64,000 nt of DNA from Streptomyces sp. NBC_00250 (GCF_036192275.1 NZ_CP108088.1:6077501-6141500), one strand, 5' to 3'; shown: positions 25,462-36,002, numbered from the stretch's first letter. Notes: generated by a model not told the origin, from the letters alone. Numbers and translations: made by a program.

Positions 25462-25695
25462 ATGGGTGCACACAGGCGGAAGTGCGACTGGTGCGGCAGC
25501 GGCACGCCCATCGTGCGCGACATGGACCCCGTCAACTCAGGGTTCCAGTACTGGTGCGAGGAGTGCGCACGGGCGCTGATCATAAAAGGCGACCCCATCG
25601 AGACGTACCGCGAGCTGGAGGGGGAGCCGATCTACGGCCGGCTCCTCGACGAGCACTGCACCCTCAAGCGGTTCTACTCCTTCGCCACGGCCTGA
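25462..25695 (+). CDS. Small Cys-rich protein, probable zinc binder
   Basis: A 77-residue soluble protein with CDWC near the start and WCEEC about 20 residues later. Two CxxC knuckles are expected to bind one zinc. A further Cys lies near the end (EHCTL). GGAG sits 7 nt before the ATG. Function is unknown. Its 3' end overlaps the convergent GT87 gene by 22 bp. The tiny zinc-ribbon-like frame just upstream may be cotranscribed. Confidence 0.75.
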   Translation: MGAHRRKCDWCGSGTPIVRDMDPVNSGFQYWCEECARALIIKGDPIETYRELEGEPIYGRLLDEHCTLKRFYSFATA

Positions 25696-26894
25696 CGCCG
25701 CAGCGTCAGCACGTACCCCACGAGCAGCGCCGTCGTCGTCAGCGGATAGACGGCGGACAGCACCATCTGACCCACGTTCTGGTCCAGTTCGGGCCGGCCC
25801 GGGTCGTGCGGAACCCACCACAGGGCGAACGACGCGAACGCCAGGCCCACCGCCCCCGTCACCGGCCACACGTGCGTGGCACGGTCCGCGAGCAGGATCA
25901 GCAGCGGCACACACCAGACCCAGTGGTGGGACCAGGAGATCGGGCTGATCATCAGCGCCGTGAACGCGCAGACGACCACCGCCACCGCCTTGTCGCCGCG
26001 CAGCGCGGCCCGCACCGCGAGCACCATCGCCACTCCGCCCAGGACGGCCGCGGTCACCGCCCACCACATCCCCGGGTCGTCGGTGTGCATCATCCGGGCC
26101 AGGACCCCGCGGATCGACTGGTTGGCGGTCTCCTCCGCGAAGCCCACCCGGCCGGTCTCGAACAGCGTCTCCGTCCAGAACCGCTTCGAGTCCGCCGGCA
26201 GGACGAGCGCGACGGCCAGCGTCGTCCCGAGGAACACCCCGGTCGCCGTCACCGCGGTACGCAGCCAGGTGTTCCAGGTCCGGTCACGGCGCCACAGCAG
26301 CACGCCCACGACGAGCAGCAGGACCACGAAGAGCCCCGGTGTGAGCTTCACCGCGGTCGCCAGGCCGATGCCCAGACCGGCCCAACGGCTGCCCTGGCGC
26401 CGGGTGAGGTCCCAGAGCACCGCCACCGCTATGAGCAGGTTGATCTGGCCGTACCGCAGGGTCGTCCAGACCGGTTCGCACCAGACCACGACCGCGGCGA
26501 CCCACAGTGTCGTACGCCACAGGTCCGTACGGGACAGCGACGGGCGGACCAGCTGGATCGACAGCTGGACCAGTGCCACCACCAGGAGCAGGTTCCCCGC
26601 GGTGGTGAGCGTCCGCATCAGCGGCACGCTCACCAGGGTCAGCGGGACGAACAGCAGCGCCGCGAACGGCGGGTAGGTCATGCCGAGGTTCGCGGAGGTG
26701 GCGCGCATCGCGTACAGGTCCCCGCCGGCCCGGACCGTCTCGCCCTCCGCCCGGTAGACCATCACGTCGAGCATGTTCACGTGGGCGAGGCGTTGCGCCA
26801 CCCAGAAGGCCGCGAAGGAGAGCAGGCAGATCGCCGCGGCGGTGGCCAGGGGCCAGGGCCGGGCGCGGGTCTTGGAGAGCACGGAGACGGACAC
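25674..26894 (-). CDS. GT87-type mannosyltransferase (DUF2029), polyprenyl-phosphate dependent
   Basis: A 406-residue integral membrane protein with about 10 helices. DVMVYRAEGETVRAGGDLY after the first helix carries the Asp expected for GT-C enzymes of family GT87. TYPPFAAL and LRYGQINLLI are characteristic of DUF2029 alpha-mannosyltransferases, such as those acting in PIM or lipomannan synthesis. It likely transfers mannose from polyprenyl phosphate on the outer face. The GTG start follows a TAGGGT box, so the mRNA may be leaderless. The acceptor is unknown. Confidence 0.9.
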   Translation of the reverse strand: MSVSVLSKTRARPWPLATAAAICLLSFAAFWVAQRLAHVNMLDVMVYRAEGETVRAGGDLYAMRATSANLGMTYPPFAALLFVPLTLVSVPLMRTLTTAGNLLLVVALVQLSIQLVRPSLSRTDLWRTTLWVAAVVVWCEPVWTTLRYGQINLLIAVAVLWDLTRRQGSRWAGLGIGLATAVKLTPGLFVVLLLVVGVLLWRRDRTWNTWLRTAVTATGVFLGTTLAVALVLPADSKRFWTETLFETGRVGFAEETANQSIRGVLARMMHTDDPGMWWAVTAAVLGGVAMVLAVRAALRGDKAVAVVVCAFTALMISPISWSHHWVWCVPLLILLADRATHVWPVTGAVGLAFASFALWWVPHDPGRPELDQNVGQMVLSAVYPLTTTALLVGYVLTLRRQAVAKE

Positions 26895-26902
26895 AGTCGG
26901 CG

Positions 26903-26908
26903 ACCCTA
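26903..26908 (-). promoter_or_regulatory. -10 box of the GT87 gene
   Basis: On the minus strand TAGGGT precedes the GTG start by 8 nt, consistent with a leaderless transcript. Confidence 0.45.
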
Positions 26909-26940
26909 CCCGGCAGGTCAGGGGGGCTCGGAGAATCGAT

Positions 26941-26970
26941 TTGGAGATCTGCCGGGGAGCCGGTTAATGT
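26941..26970 (+). promoter_or_regulatory. Promoter of the second tRNA-Ala gene
   Basis: TTGGAG (26941-26946), an 18-bp spacer and TAATGT (26965-26970), about 48 nt before the mature tRNA. Confidence 0.6.
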
Positions 26971-27018
26971 TCTGTCTGTCGCCGCGAGGGAAACCGAAAC
27001 GGAGACGGAAGAAAGCAA

Positions 27019-27091
27019 GGGGCTATAGCTCAGTTGGTAGAGCGCCTGCATGGCATGCAGGAGGTCAGGAGTTCAATTCTCCTTAGCTCCA
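27019..27091 (+). tRNA. tRNA-Ala (anticodon GGC), second copy
   Basis: Identical over 73 nt to the gene at 22805-22877, including the G3-U70 pair and GGC anticodon. Flanking sequences differ, so each copy has its own promoter and terminator. GCC is among the most used codons in this genome, which explains the extra gene dose. Confidence 0.97.
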
Positions 27092-27096
27092 CAGAA

Positions 27097-27133
27097 AAGA
27101 AGCGGGCCACCCGGATCGGGTGGCCCGCTTCTT
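27097..27133 (+). terminator. Strong terminator after the second tRNA-Ala
   Basis: A perfect 17-bp stem (27097-27113 with 27117-27133) closes a 3-nt loop and ends in CTTCTT. Confidence 0.85.
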
Positions 27134-27246
27134 CGTGTTCGGCTCCCGGCCGCCGAGGCCTCACCCTGCTCCCTTCCCTCCCTTCCCTTCCGCTCGGTTC
27201 CGCTCCGCTCCGCGAAACGTCGGTGCGGCCCGCTCGGGCCCTGCGG

Positions 27247-27252
27247 TACCCT
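27247..27252 (+). promoter_or_regulatory. -10 box of the leuS leader transcript
   Basis: TACCCT ends 6 nt before the leader-peptide ATG at 27259, the same leaderless spacing as proA and others in the window. Confidence 0.55.
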
Positions 27253-27258
27253 GACGCC

Positions 27259-27297
27259 ATGCGTGCCGTACGCCTTCTGCTTACCGAGCCGCGCTGA
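27259..27297 (+). CDS. leuS leader peptide
   Basis: ATG to TGA encodes MRAVRLLLTEPR. Codons 6-8 are CTT CTG CTT: three consecutive leucines, two written with the rare CTT codon. A rho-independent terminator follows 45 nt later and leuS 126 nt later. This is the layout of a ribosome-mediated attenuator: lack of charged tRNA-Leu would stall the ribosome on the Leu run and favour an antiterminator. The role is inferred from sequence alone. Confidence 0.75.
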   Translation: MRAVRLLLTEPR

Positions 27298-27341
27298 TCA
27301 GTCCCGACGGATGACAGACATCTGTCGGAGTCGGCGCGGCG

Positions 27342-27370
27342 TCCCCTCCTGTGCGAGGGGATTTTTCATT
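27342..27370 (+). terminator. Attenuator terminator upstream of leuS
   Basis: TCCCCTC (27342-27348) pairs with GAGGGGA (27355-27361) around CTGTGC, followed by TTTTTCATTT. It is one of the few T-tailed terminators in the window and lies between the leader peptide and leuS. Upstream, GACAGA/TCTGTC (27313-27326) and CCGAC/GTCGG (27304-27328) offer competing stems. Confidence 0.8.
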
Positions 27371-27422
27371 TCACGGCAGTCCGTGGCAGTGGGCAGAGAC
27401 GATCGATGGAGCTTCAAGGACC

Positions 27423-30296
<2,874 letters not shown>

Positions 30297-30321
30297 CGGC
30301 ACGCGCGCCGGGTGGCGCGGC

Positions 30322-30367
30322 CCTTGGACGGGCATGTGCGCCGACCGGCGCACATGCCCGTCCAAGG
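30322..30367 (+). terminator. Strong terminator after leuS
   Basis: A perfect 21-bp stem (30322-30342 with 30347-30367) and a GACC loop, 26 nt after the leuS stop codon. Confidence 0.85.
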
Positions 30368-30489
30368 ACACATAGGGGGTTTCCCCTACGGGCAGGTTGG
30401 GGGTTCAGATGGAACCCCTGGCCTGCCCGTTCCGTTTACCGTGGAGGAACCACATCCGTGGGGACCGGACGGACGCCGGAGGGGCGCAC

Positions 30490-31239
30490 ATGGAAGCCGC
30501 GATTATCACGATCATGGCGCTGCTCTTCTTGTCTTTCGTGGCGCTGGGAGTCTTCGTCACGGTGAAGGCGGTCAAGGCCGCCAAGCGCGGGGTGGACCGC
30601 ACCCTGGACCAGGCCCGGCGCACGGTCGAGGACACCACGCTGCGGGCCAAGAGCTTCGGCCAGGCCGGTGCCGCGGGCGAGCTGGCCCGACTGCGGCTCT
30701 CGCTGCGCACCTCGATGCGGGCCACCCAGGAGGCGCTGCAGGCCGGGGTCGGCGAGGACGCCTCGCTGAAGGAGTCGCTCGACCTGTTCCACCGGCTCAG
30801 CGCGCACGGGCTCGAACTGGACGGAGATCTCAAGCGTCTCGAGCGGGAGCCCGACCGGGCATGGGTCGCCGGGCAGCTCCCCGAACTCACGGCGCGGACC
30901 GAGCGGATCACCGGCTCGGCCGACGCCCTGCGCCACGCCGCCCGGGACCGGGCCCTGAAGTTCGCCGAGGACGACCTGTCGGCGCTCAGCGCCCAGATCG
31001 ACGTCGAGGCGGGTGCGCTGCGGCACTGGACGGATCCGGAGACCGCGTCCGGGACCGTGCCGGGGGCGACGACCGGGACCACGGCGCCGGGTGCCGTTTC
31101 CGGGACCACGGGTCGGCGAGCGGGCGCCGGGCACGCGGGTCCGGGTACCGGCGGTGAGCCGTCCGCGATCACGGCCCCCGACCCCCGGCGGACCGCCTAC
31201 CCCTGGGAGAAGTCGGCTCGCCCGGAGACCACCACCTGA
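30490..31239 (+). CDS. Membrane-anchored coiled-coil protein
   Basis: A 249-residue protein of unknown function. An N-terminal membrane helix (IITIMALLFLSFVALGVFVTV) is followed by a long alpha-helical region (~28-180) rich in Ala, Arg, Leu and Glu with coiled-coil character. A Gly/Thr/Pro-rich tail ends in RTAYPWEKSARPE. GGAGG lies about 8 nt before ATG 30490; an in-frame ATG at 30397 would add 31 residues with no ribosome site. The helical part probably lies in the cytoplasm and could be a scaffold. No family is recognised. Confidence 0.8.
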   Translation: MEAAIITIMALLFLSFVALGVFVTVKAVKAAKRGVDRTLDQARRTVEDTTLRAKSFGQAGAAGELARLRLSLRTSMRATQEALQAGVGEDASLKESLDLFHRLSAHGLELDGDLKRLEREPDRAWVAGQLPELTARTERITGSADALRHAARDRALKFAEDDLSALSAQIDVEAGALRHWTDPETASGTVPGATTGTTAPGAVSGTTGRRAGAGHAGPGTGGEPSAITAPDPRRTAYPWEKSARPETTT

Positions 31240-31348
31240 CAGAACGGCGGACCGGTAGGCCCTGCCGGGAGCCGAGCCCGGACGGGCGCGCGGGGGTGTT
31301 CGCGCGTTCACGGTGGGGGCCGGGCTGCCGTGTGCCGGTCTCGGCGGG

Positions 31349-31354
31349 TAACCT
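31349..31354 (+). promoter_or_regulatory. -10 box of the degV-type gene
   Basis: TAACCT followed by 7 nt and ATG 31362, with no Shine-Dalgarno: a leaderless arrangement. Confidence 0.5.
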
Positions 31355-31361
31355 CCCGCTC

Positions 31362-32207
31362 ATGTCCCGGCATGTCGCGATCGTCACCGATTCCACGGCC
31401 TACCTGTCACGCCAGACGAGGGAGCGGCACGCCGTCACCACGGTCCCGCTGACCGTCGTCATCGGCGACCGCGCCCTTGAGGAGGGCACCGAGGTCTCAG
31501 CCAGGGCGCTCGTCGAGGCCTTGCAGAAGAAGCGGGCTGTCACCACCTCGCGGCCGAGCCCCGAGATCTTCGCCGAGGCCTACCGCGAGGCCGCCGAGGC
31601 CGGGGCGCAGGGCATCGTCTCCCTCCATCTGTCCGCCGAGGTCTCCGGGACCTACGACGCGGCCGTGCTGGCCGCGAAGGACGCCCCCGTTCCCGTGCGC
31701 GTGGTGGACACCCGCATGATGGGCATGGCGGTGGGCTTCTGCGCGCTCGCCGCGGCCCAGGTCGCCGAGGCCGGCGGATCACTCGACGAAGCCGTCGCGG
31801 CCGCCGAGAAGCGCGCCGCGGGGACCTCCGCCTACTTCTACGTCGACACCCTGGACTATCTGCGCCGCGGTGGGCGTATCGGGGCGGCGCAGGCTCTGCT
31901 CGGCTCCGCGCTCGCGGTCAAGCCTCTCCTCGAACTCGACGGCGGGCGGATCGAGCTGCGGGAGAAGGTGCGGACGGCTTCGAAGGCCATCGCCCGGCTG
32001 GAGGAGATCGCCGTGGAGCGCGCCGGGTCCGGCGCCGTCGACATCGCAGTCCACCACCTCTCCGCGCCCGAGCGGGCAGCCGCCCTCGCGGACCGGCTCA
32101 GGGAGCGGGTGCCGGGCATGGTGGAGCTGCACGTCAGCGAGGTGGGAGCGGTAATCGGCGCGCACACGGGGCCCGGGCTCCTCGCGGTCGTCGTGTCGCC
32201 ACGCTGA
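31362..32207 (+). CDS. DegV family fatty-acid-binding protein
   Basis: DegV proteins bind a fatty acid; some (FakB) present it to the kinase FakA for incorporation into phospholipids. The 281-residue protein has VAIVTDSTAYL at the N-terminus, SRPSPE, HLSAEVSGTYDAA and YVDTLDYLRRGGRIG, all conserved in DegV. No FakA-like kinase is visible in this window, so the partner is elsewhere or different. ATG 31362 (MSRHVAIVTDS) fits the family better than the upstream frame. It is followed by short tandem repeats and the competence genes. Confidence 0.95.
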   Translation: MSRHVAIVTDSTAYLSRQTRERHAVTTVPLTVVIGDRALEEGTEVSARALVEALQKKRAVTTSRPSPEIFAEAYREAAEAGAQGIVSLHLSAEVSGTYDAAVLAAKDAPVPVRVVDTRMMGMAVGFCALAAAQVAEAGGSLDEAVAAAEKRAAGTSAYFYVDTLDYLRRGGRIGAAQALLGSALAVKPLLELDGGRIELREKVRTASKAIARLEEIAVERAGSGAVDIAVHHLSAPERAAALADRLRERVPGMVELHVSEVGAVIGAHTGPGLLAVVVSPR

Positions 32208-32215
32208 GTCCGGCT

Positions 32216-32275
32216 GCCGCCGGGCCCTCCGTCGCCGGGCCTTCGGTCGCGGGGCCCTCCGTCGCCGGGCCCTCC
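32216..32275. repeat. Four 15-bp tandem repeats after degV
   Basis: Units 32216-32230, 32231-32245, 32246-32260 and 32261-32275 vary around GTCGCCGGGCCCTCC. They start 9 nt past the degV stop codon. Confidence 0.85.
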
Positions 32276-32308
32276 ACATCGGCGCCGTCCCTCGTGGGAG
32301 TGACGGAG

Positions 32309-32335
32309 TTGTCCACAGTGGGGGCGCTGTCCACG
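32309..32335 (+). promoter_or_regulatory. DnaA boxes upstream of comEA
   Basis: TTGTCCACA (32309-32317) matches the preferred Streptomyces DnaA box exactly. CTGTCCACG (32327-32335) differs from it at two positions. The pair lies 40-65 bp upstream of the proposed comEA -10 box. Confidence 0.5.
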
Positions 32336-32373
32336 GAACGTGGGTGATCTCCGCACAGCACGACGGTGATTCC

Positions 32374-32379
32374 TACCGT
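32374..32379 (+). promoter_or_regulatory. -10 box of comEA
   Basis: TACCGT followed by 7 nt and ATG 32387, with no Shine-Dalgarno. It fits a leaderless transcript for comEA-comEC. Confidence 0.5.
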
Positions 32380-32386
32380 CACTTGC

Positions 32387-33430
32387 ATGACTCTTCGTAC
32401 ACGCATCGCATCGACCACCCCCGGCGTTTCGAGCACGGCGGGCGCTCCGACCAGCGGTCCCGGCAGGGCGCCGGGCTCCGACGGGCGGGGCCGCCCCGGA
32501 GCGCGCGGCGCGGTTCCGGGGCGGGCCAGGAGGCGGACCCGGGTGAGGCGGGTCGGCGCGGCTCCCGAGGCCGTCGTACGGCGGCGGGGGGACGCCCTGT
32601 TCCCGGCGGCCGCGCAGGCGCAGGCGGAGGCGGAGGCGGCCGCGGACCCGGAAGCGGAGGAGCGTGGATCACCGGCCGGGGCACAGGAACGCGGCTCTCC
32701 GCCCGGGGCGGCGCGGGAGCGGCTGCGGGCGGTGCTGCGTGAGCGGACCCCGATGTGGGTGCAGACGCGGTGCGGGCTCGAACCGAGGACGCTGGCCGCG
32801 CTGACCGTGATCCTGATCGTGGCCGCGGGTCTCGCGGGCGGTTACTTCTGGACGGGGCGGCCGGAGCCGGTGCGTGCCCCGGAGCTCGTTCGCGCGGCCC
32901 CTGCTGCGGCCTTACCCGTCGCACCCGCCACGCGGGCCGGGCCCGGGGCGCCATCAGGGCCGGGGCCCGCGGCGGGCGGGGCGCGGGTGATCGTCGACGT
33001 CGGGGGCAAGGTGCGCAGGCCCGGGGTGCTGACCCTGCCCGCGGGCTCGCGTGTGGCGGACGCCCTGCGCGCCGCGGGTGGGGCGAAGCCGGACGCCGAT
33101 CTCACCGGACTCAACCGGGCCCGTGTCCTGTTCGACGGTGAGCAGGTTCTCGTCGGCCTGCCGGGGACGCCGGCCGGCGGCTCGGGTTCCGGCTCGGGGC
33201 CGGGTTCCGGGAGCGGCCCGGGTGGTGGCGGGCAGGGGGTGCCGTTGAGCCTCAACACGGCCACGGTCGAGCAGCTCGACACGCTCCCGGGTGTCGGCCC
33301 TGTCCTTGCCCGGCACATCGTCGACCATCGCGCGGAGCGCGGAGGGTTCCGGTCGGTCGGGGAGCTGCGGGAGGTCAACGGCATCGGTGAGCGCAGGTTC
33401 GCCGAACTCGAACGGCTGGTGCGGCCGTGA
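32387..33430 (+). CDS. comEA: ComEA-like DNA-binding protein
   Basis: ComEA binds double-stranded DNA outside the membrane and passes it to the ComEC channel. The 347-residue protein has an unusually long Arg/Ala-rich cytoplasmic N-terminus (~1-130) and a membrane helix at ~136-156. A SLBB domain follows at ~200-260 (VIVDVGGKVRRPGVLTLPAG), then a Gly/Ser linker and the helix-hairpin-helix domain (LNTATVEQLDTLPGVGPVLA) at the C-terminus. Codon 176 (32912-32914) is TTA, which needs the bldA tRNA in Streptomyces. The stop overlaps comEC by 4 nt. ATG 32387 is chosen for the -10 box before it; an in-frame ATG at 32366 is possible. Confidence 0.93.
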   Translation: MTLRTRIASTTPGVSSTAGAPTSGPGRAPGSDGRGRPGARGAVPGRARRRTRVRRVGAAPEAVVRRRGDALFPAAAQAQAEAEAAADPEAEERGSPAGAQERGSPPGAARERLRAVLRERTPMWVQTRCGLEPRTLAALTVILIVAAGLAGGYFWTGRPEPVRAPELVRAAPAAALPVAPATRAGPGAPSGPGPAAGGARVIVDVGGKVRRPGVLTLPAGSRVADALRAAGGAKPDADLTGLNRARVLFDGEQVLVGLPGTPAGGSGSGSGPGSGSGPGGGGQGVPLSLNTATVEQLDTLPGVGPVLARHIVDHRAERGGFRSVGELREVNGIGERRFAELERLVRP

Positions 33431-35970
33431 ACCGCGGCGGTGCGGTGGCCGAGGAGCCGGCGGGCCGGAAGGCCGCACAGGAGGAGGGGCCCGTCGATCT
33501 TCGGCTCGTTCCGCTCGCGGTGGCGGCCTGGGTGGCGGCGGCCTGTGCGGTGGGGGTCGCCGGGTGGTGGACGGTGGCCGGGGTCGTGGTCTGTCTGCTG
33601 GGAGCCGCTCTCCTGTTGACGCCGGTGGCGGCTCGGTGGCTCGGCGGGGCCGCCCGGCCGGGTGAGCGGCTCGCCGCGGACGACGGGCGGGGGCCGCGGG
33701 GCACGCCGGGGTGGCGGTTACGGGCGACCGCGTACGCCGGGGTCCTGCTGTGTGCCGCCACTGGGGCCGCCTCTGCGGGGCTGCACACGGCGGATCTGCG
33801 GCGCGGGCCCGTACCCGCCCTGGCACGGGAGTACGCACGGGCGCAGCTGGAGGTGACGGTGACCTCCGATCCTCGGCTCACCCGTCCCCATGTGCGGGGC
33901 AGCGAGTCGGTGCCGGTCTCCGTGGTCCTGGACGGCGAGGTGACCCGGGTCGAGGGGCCGGACGGGACGGTCCACCGGACCCGGGCGCCGGTGCTGGTGA
34001 TCGTGGCGCCGGGGGAGGAGCGGACGGAGTGGCTGCGGCTCCTGCCCTCCACCCGGCTGAAGGTCGGTGCCCGGGTGGCGCCGCCCTCACATCCCGGTGA
34101 TCCCTTCGCGGCGGTGCTCAAGGTGAGCGGGGCGGGACCGCCTCGGATCATCGGCCCACCGAGCGCGTTGCAGCGGACGGCGGGGGAGCTGCGTGCCGGT
34201 CTGCGGCGGGCGACCGACGGCCTCGAACCGGACGCGCGGGCCCTGTTGCCCGGCCTGGTCGTCGGGGACACCTCGCGGGTCGGGCCCGATCTGCGGGACG
34301 CCTTCGAGGCGACCGATCTCACGCACTTGCTGGCGGTCTCGGGAAGCAACTTGTCCATCGTCCTGCTTCTGCTGGTCGGCCGTCCCGGGCGGGCGCATCA
34401 GGTGGAGCGCGGCGGGCTCGCTCCCCGGCTGGGGATGTCGCTGCGGGTCACCTCGGTGGCCGGGGGAGCGCTGACGCTCGCCTTCGTGGTCGTCTGCCGG
34501 CCCGACCCCAGCGTGCTGCGCGCCGCGGCCTGCGGACTGGTCGTCCTGCTCGCCATCGGCACCGGGCGGCGGAGGTCGCTGATCCCCGCGCTGGCCGCCG
34601 CCGTGCTCGTCCTGGTGCTCTACGATCCCTGGCTCGCGCGCAGTTACGGCTTCCTGCTCTCGGTGCTCGCCACCGGGGCCCTGCTGACGGTGGCCCCGCG
34701 ATGGAGCGAGGCGCTGCGGCGGCGCGGGGTGCCGGGCCGCCTTGCGGAGGCGTTGGCGGCGTCCCTGGCCGCGCAGGCGGTGTGCGCTCCGGTGGTGGTG
34801 GTCTTCGCCGCCCGGGTGAGCCTGGTCGCGATCCCGGCGAACCTGTTCGCCGAGCTCGCGGTGGCGCCCGCGACGGTGTTCGGCTTCGCCGCCCTCGCCG
34901 TGGCGGCGGTCTGGACTCCGGCGGCGGAGGGTTTGGCCTGGGTGGCGGGTTGGCCGGCGGGGTGGATCGCACGGGTGGCCCGGACGGGCGCGGGCCTGCC
35001 GGGGGCGGAGCTGACCTGGCCCGGCGGATGGTGGGGCGGGCTCGCTCTCGCGCTGGTGACCGCTCTGGTGGTGTTCGGGGCGCGCAAGCTGCCGTACCGG
35101 GGGCCGGCCACCCTGCTCGTCGCCGTTCTGCTTCTGCTGGTGGTGGTGCGGCCGGTGCCGTTGACCCGGTGGGTCACCGGGTGGCCTCCGCCGGGCTGGG
35201 TGTTCGCGATGTGTCAGGTGGGGCAGGGGGACGCGACGGTCCTCGCGGCGGGTGGGGATGCGGCCGTCGTGGTGGACGCCGGTCCCGACCCCGTACCGGT
35301 CGATCGCTGTCTGCGTGAACTCGGGGTGCGGAGAGTGCCGTTGCTGGTGCTGACGCATTTCCACGCGGACCATGTGGCCGGCTTGCCGGGGGTGCTGCGG
35401 GGCCGGTCGGTGGGGGCGATCCAGACGACGGGGCTTGAGGAGCCGCCGGCCCAGGCGGCGTTCGTACGGCGGACGGCGGCGGCGGCGCGTGTGCCGTTGA
35501 TCCGTGCGGGGCCGGGGGAGCGGCGGAGGGCCGGGGCGCTGGAGTGGAGCGTGCTCTGGCCGACGGCCGGCTCCGGGGAGGCTTCGGGCGGGGCGAACGA
35601 TGCCAGTGTCACGCTGCTCGTCCGAGCCGCGGGTGGGCTGACTCTGCTGCTTCTCGGGGATCTTGAACCGCCGGCCCAGCGGGCGTTGCTGCGGGCCCAT
35701 CCCACTCTCGCGCCGGTGGACGTGCTCAAGGTGGCCCACCACGGCTCCGCGCACCAGGACCCGGGGCTGCTACGGGCCGTACGGCCGAGGCTCGCGCTGG
35801 TGTCGACGGGGCGCGACAACCCGTACGGGCATCCGTCGCCCCGGACGGTGGAGTCGTTGCGGGCCGGTGGGGCGCGAGTGCTGCGGACGGATCGGGACGG
35901 GGCGATCGCGGTCGTGGGGGCGGGACCCGGGCTCGTGGCCGTACCGAGGGGAGGTGACCCGCCGAAGTAG
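33427..35970 (+). CDS. comEC: ComEC/Rec2 DNA uptake channel
   Basis: ComEC forms the inner-membrane channel that imports single-stranded DNA. The 847-residue protein has an N-terminal membrane block with two helices, an external OB-like segment, and the competence domain with many helices (LTHLLAVSGSNLSIVLLL). A C-terminal metallo-beta-lactamase domain has HFHADH at 644-649 and is thought to be the strand-degrading nuclease. Codon 98 (33718-33720) is TTA. The GTG start overlaps the comEA stop (GTGA), so translation is coupled. All domains look intact, although Streptomyces is not known for natural transformation. Confidence 0.95.
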   Translation: MNRGGAVAEEPAGRKAAQEEGPVDLRLVPLAVAAWVAAACAVGVAGWWTVAGVVVCLLGAALLLTPVAARWLGGAARPGERLAADDGRGPRGTPGWRLRATAYAGVLLCAATGAASAGLHTADLRRGPVPALAREYARAQLEVTVTSDPRLTRPHVRGSESVPVSVVLDGEVTRVEGPDGTVHRTRAPVLVIVAPGEERTEWLRLLPSTRLKVGARVAPPSHPGDPFAAVLKVSGAGPPRIIGPPSALQRTAGELRAGLRRATDGLEPDARALLPGLVVGDTSRVGPDLRDAFEATDLTHLLAVSGSNLSIVLLLLVGRPGRAHQVERGGLAPRLGMSLRVTSVAGGALTLAFVVVCRPDPSVLRAAACGLVVLLAIGTGRRRSLIPALAAAVLVLVLYDPWLARSYGFLLSVLATGALLTVAPRWSEALRRRGVPGRLAEALAASLAAQAVCAPVVVVFAARVSLVAIPANLFAELAVAPATVFGFAALAVAAVWTPAAEGLAWVAGWPAGWIARVARTGAGLPGAELTWPGGWWGGLALALVTALVVFGARKLPYRGPATLLVAVLLLLVVVRPVPLTRWVTGWPPPGWVFAMCQVGQGDATVLAAGGDAAVVVDAGPDPVPVDRCLRELGVRRVPLLVLTHFHADHVAGLPGVLRGRSVGAIQTTGLEEPPAQAAFVRRTAAAARVPLIRAGPGERRRAGALEWSVLWPTAGSGEASGGANDASVTLLVRAAGGLTLLLLGDLEPPAQRALLRAHPTLAPVDVLKVAHHGSAHQDPGLLRAVRPRLALVSTGRDNPYGHPSPRTVESLRAGGARVLRTDRDGAIAVVGAGPGLVAVPRGGDPPK

Positions 35971-35988
35971 AGAAATCCTTGTAAAGAA

Positions 35989-36002
35989 ATCTTTCTAAAG
36001 AT
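35989..36002. promoter_or_regulatory. AT-rich dyad upstream of the ArsR-type regulator
   Basis: ATCTTT (35989-35994), CT, AAAGAT (35997-36002): a perfect 6-bp dyad in an AT-rich patch (35970-36010) in a GC-rich chromosome. It starts 25 nt before the regulator ATG. A further TAAAGA half-site occurs at 35982-35987. It fits an autoregulatory operator. Confidence 0.55.

Noticed and set aside
22805..27091. Integrated element between the two tRNA-Ala genes
   Set aside because: No integrase, excisionase or replication gene, and codon use is native throughout. Only the tRNA duplication supports it.
27298..27422. T-box riboswitch upstream of leuS
   Set aside because: There is no conserved T-box sequence and no Stem I-like structure of the needed size. 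The short Leu-rich frame plus terminator explains the region better.
31240..31361. Terminator or gene between the coiled-coil protein and degV
   Set aside because: No inverted repeat stronger than expected for this GC content was seen; only the degV -10 box is supported.
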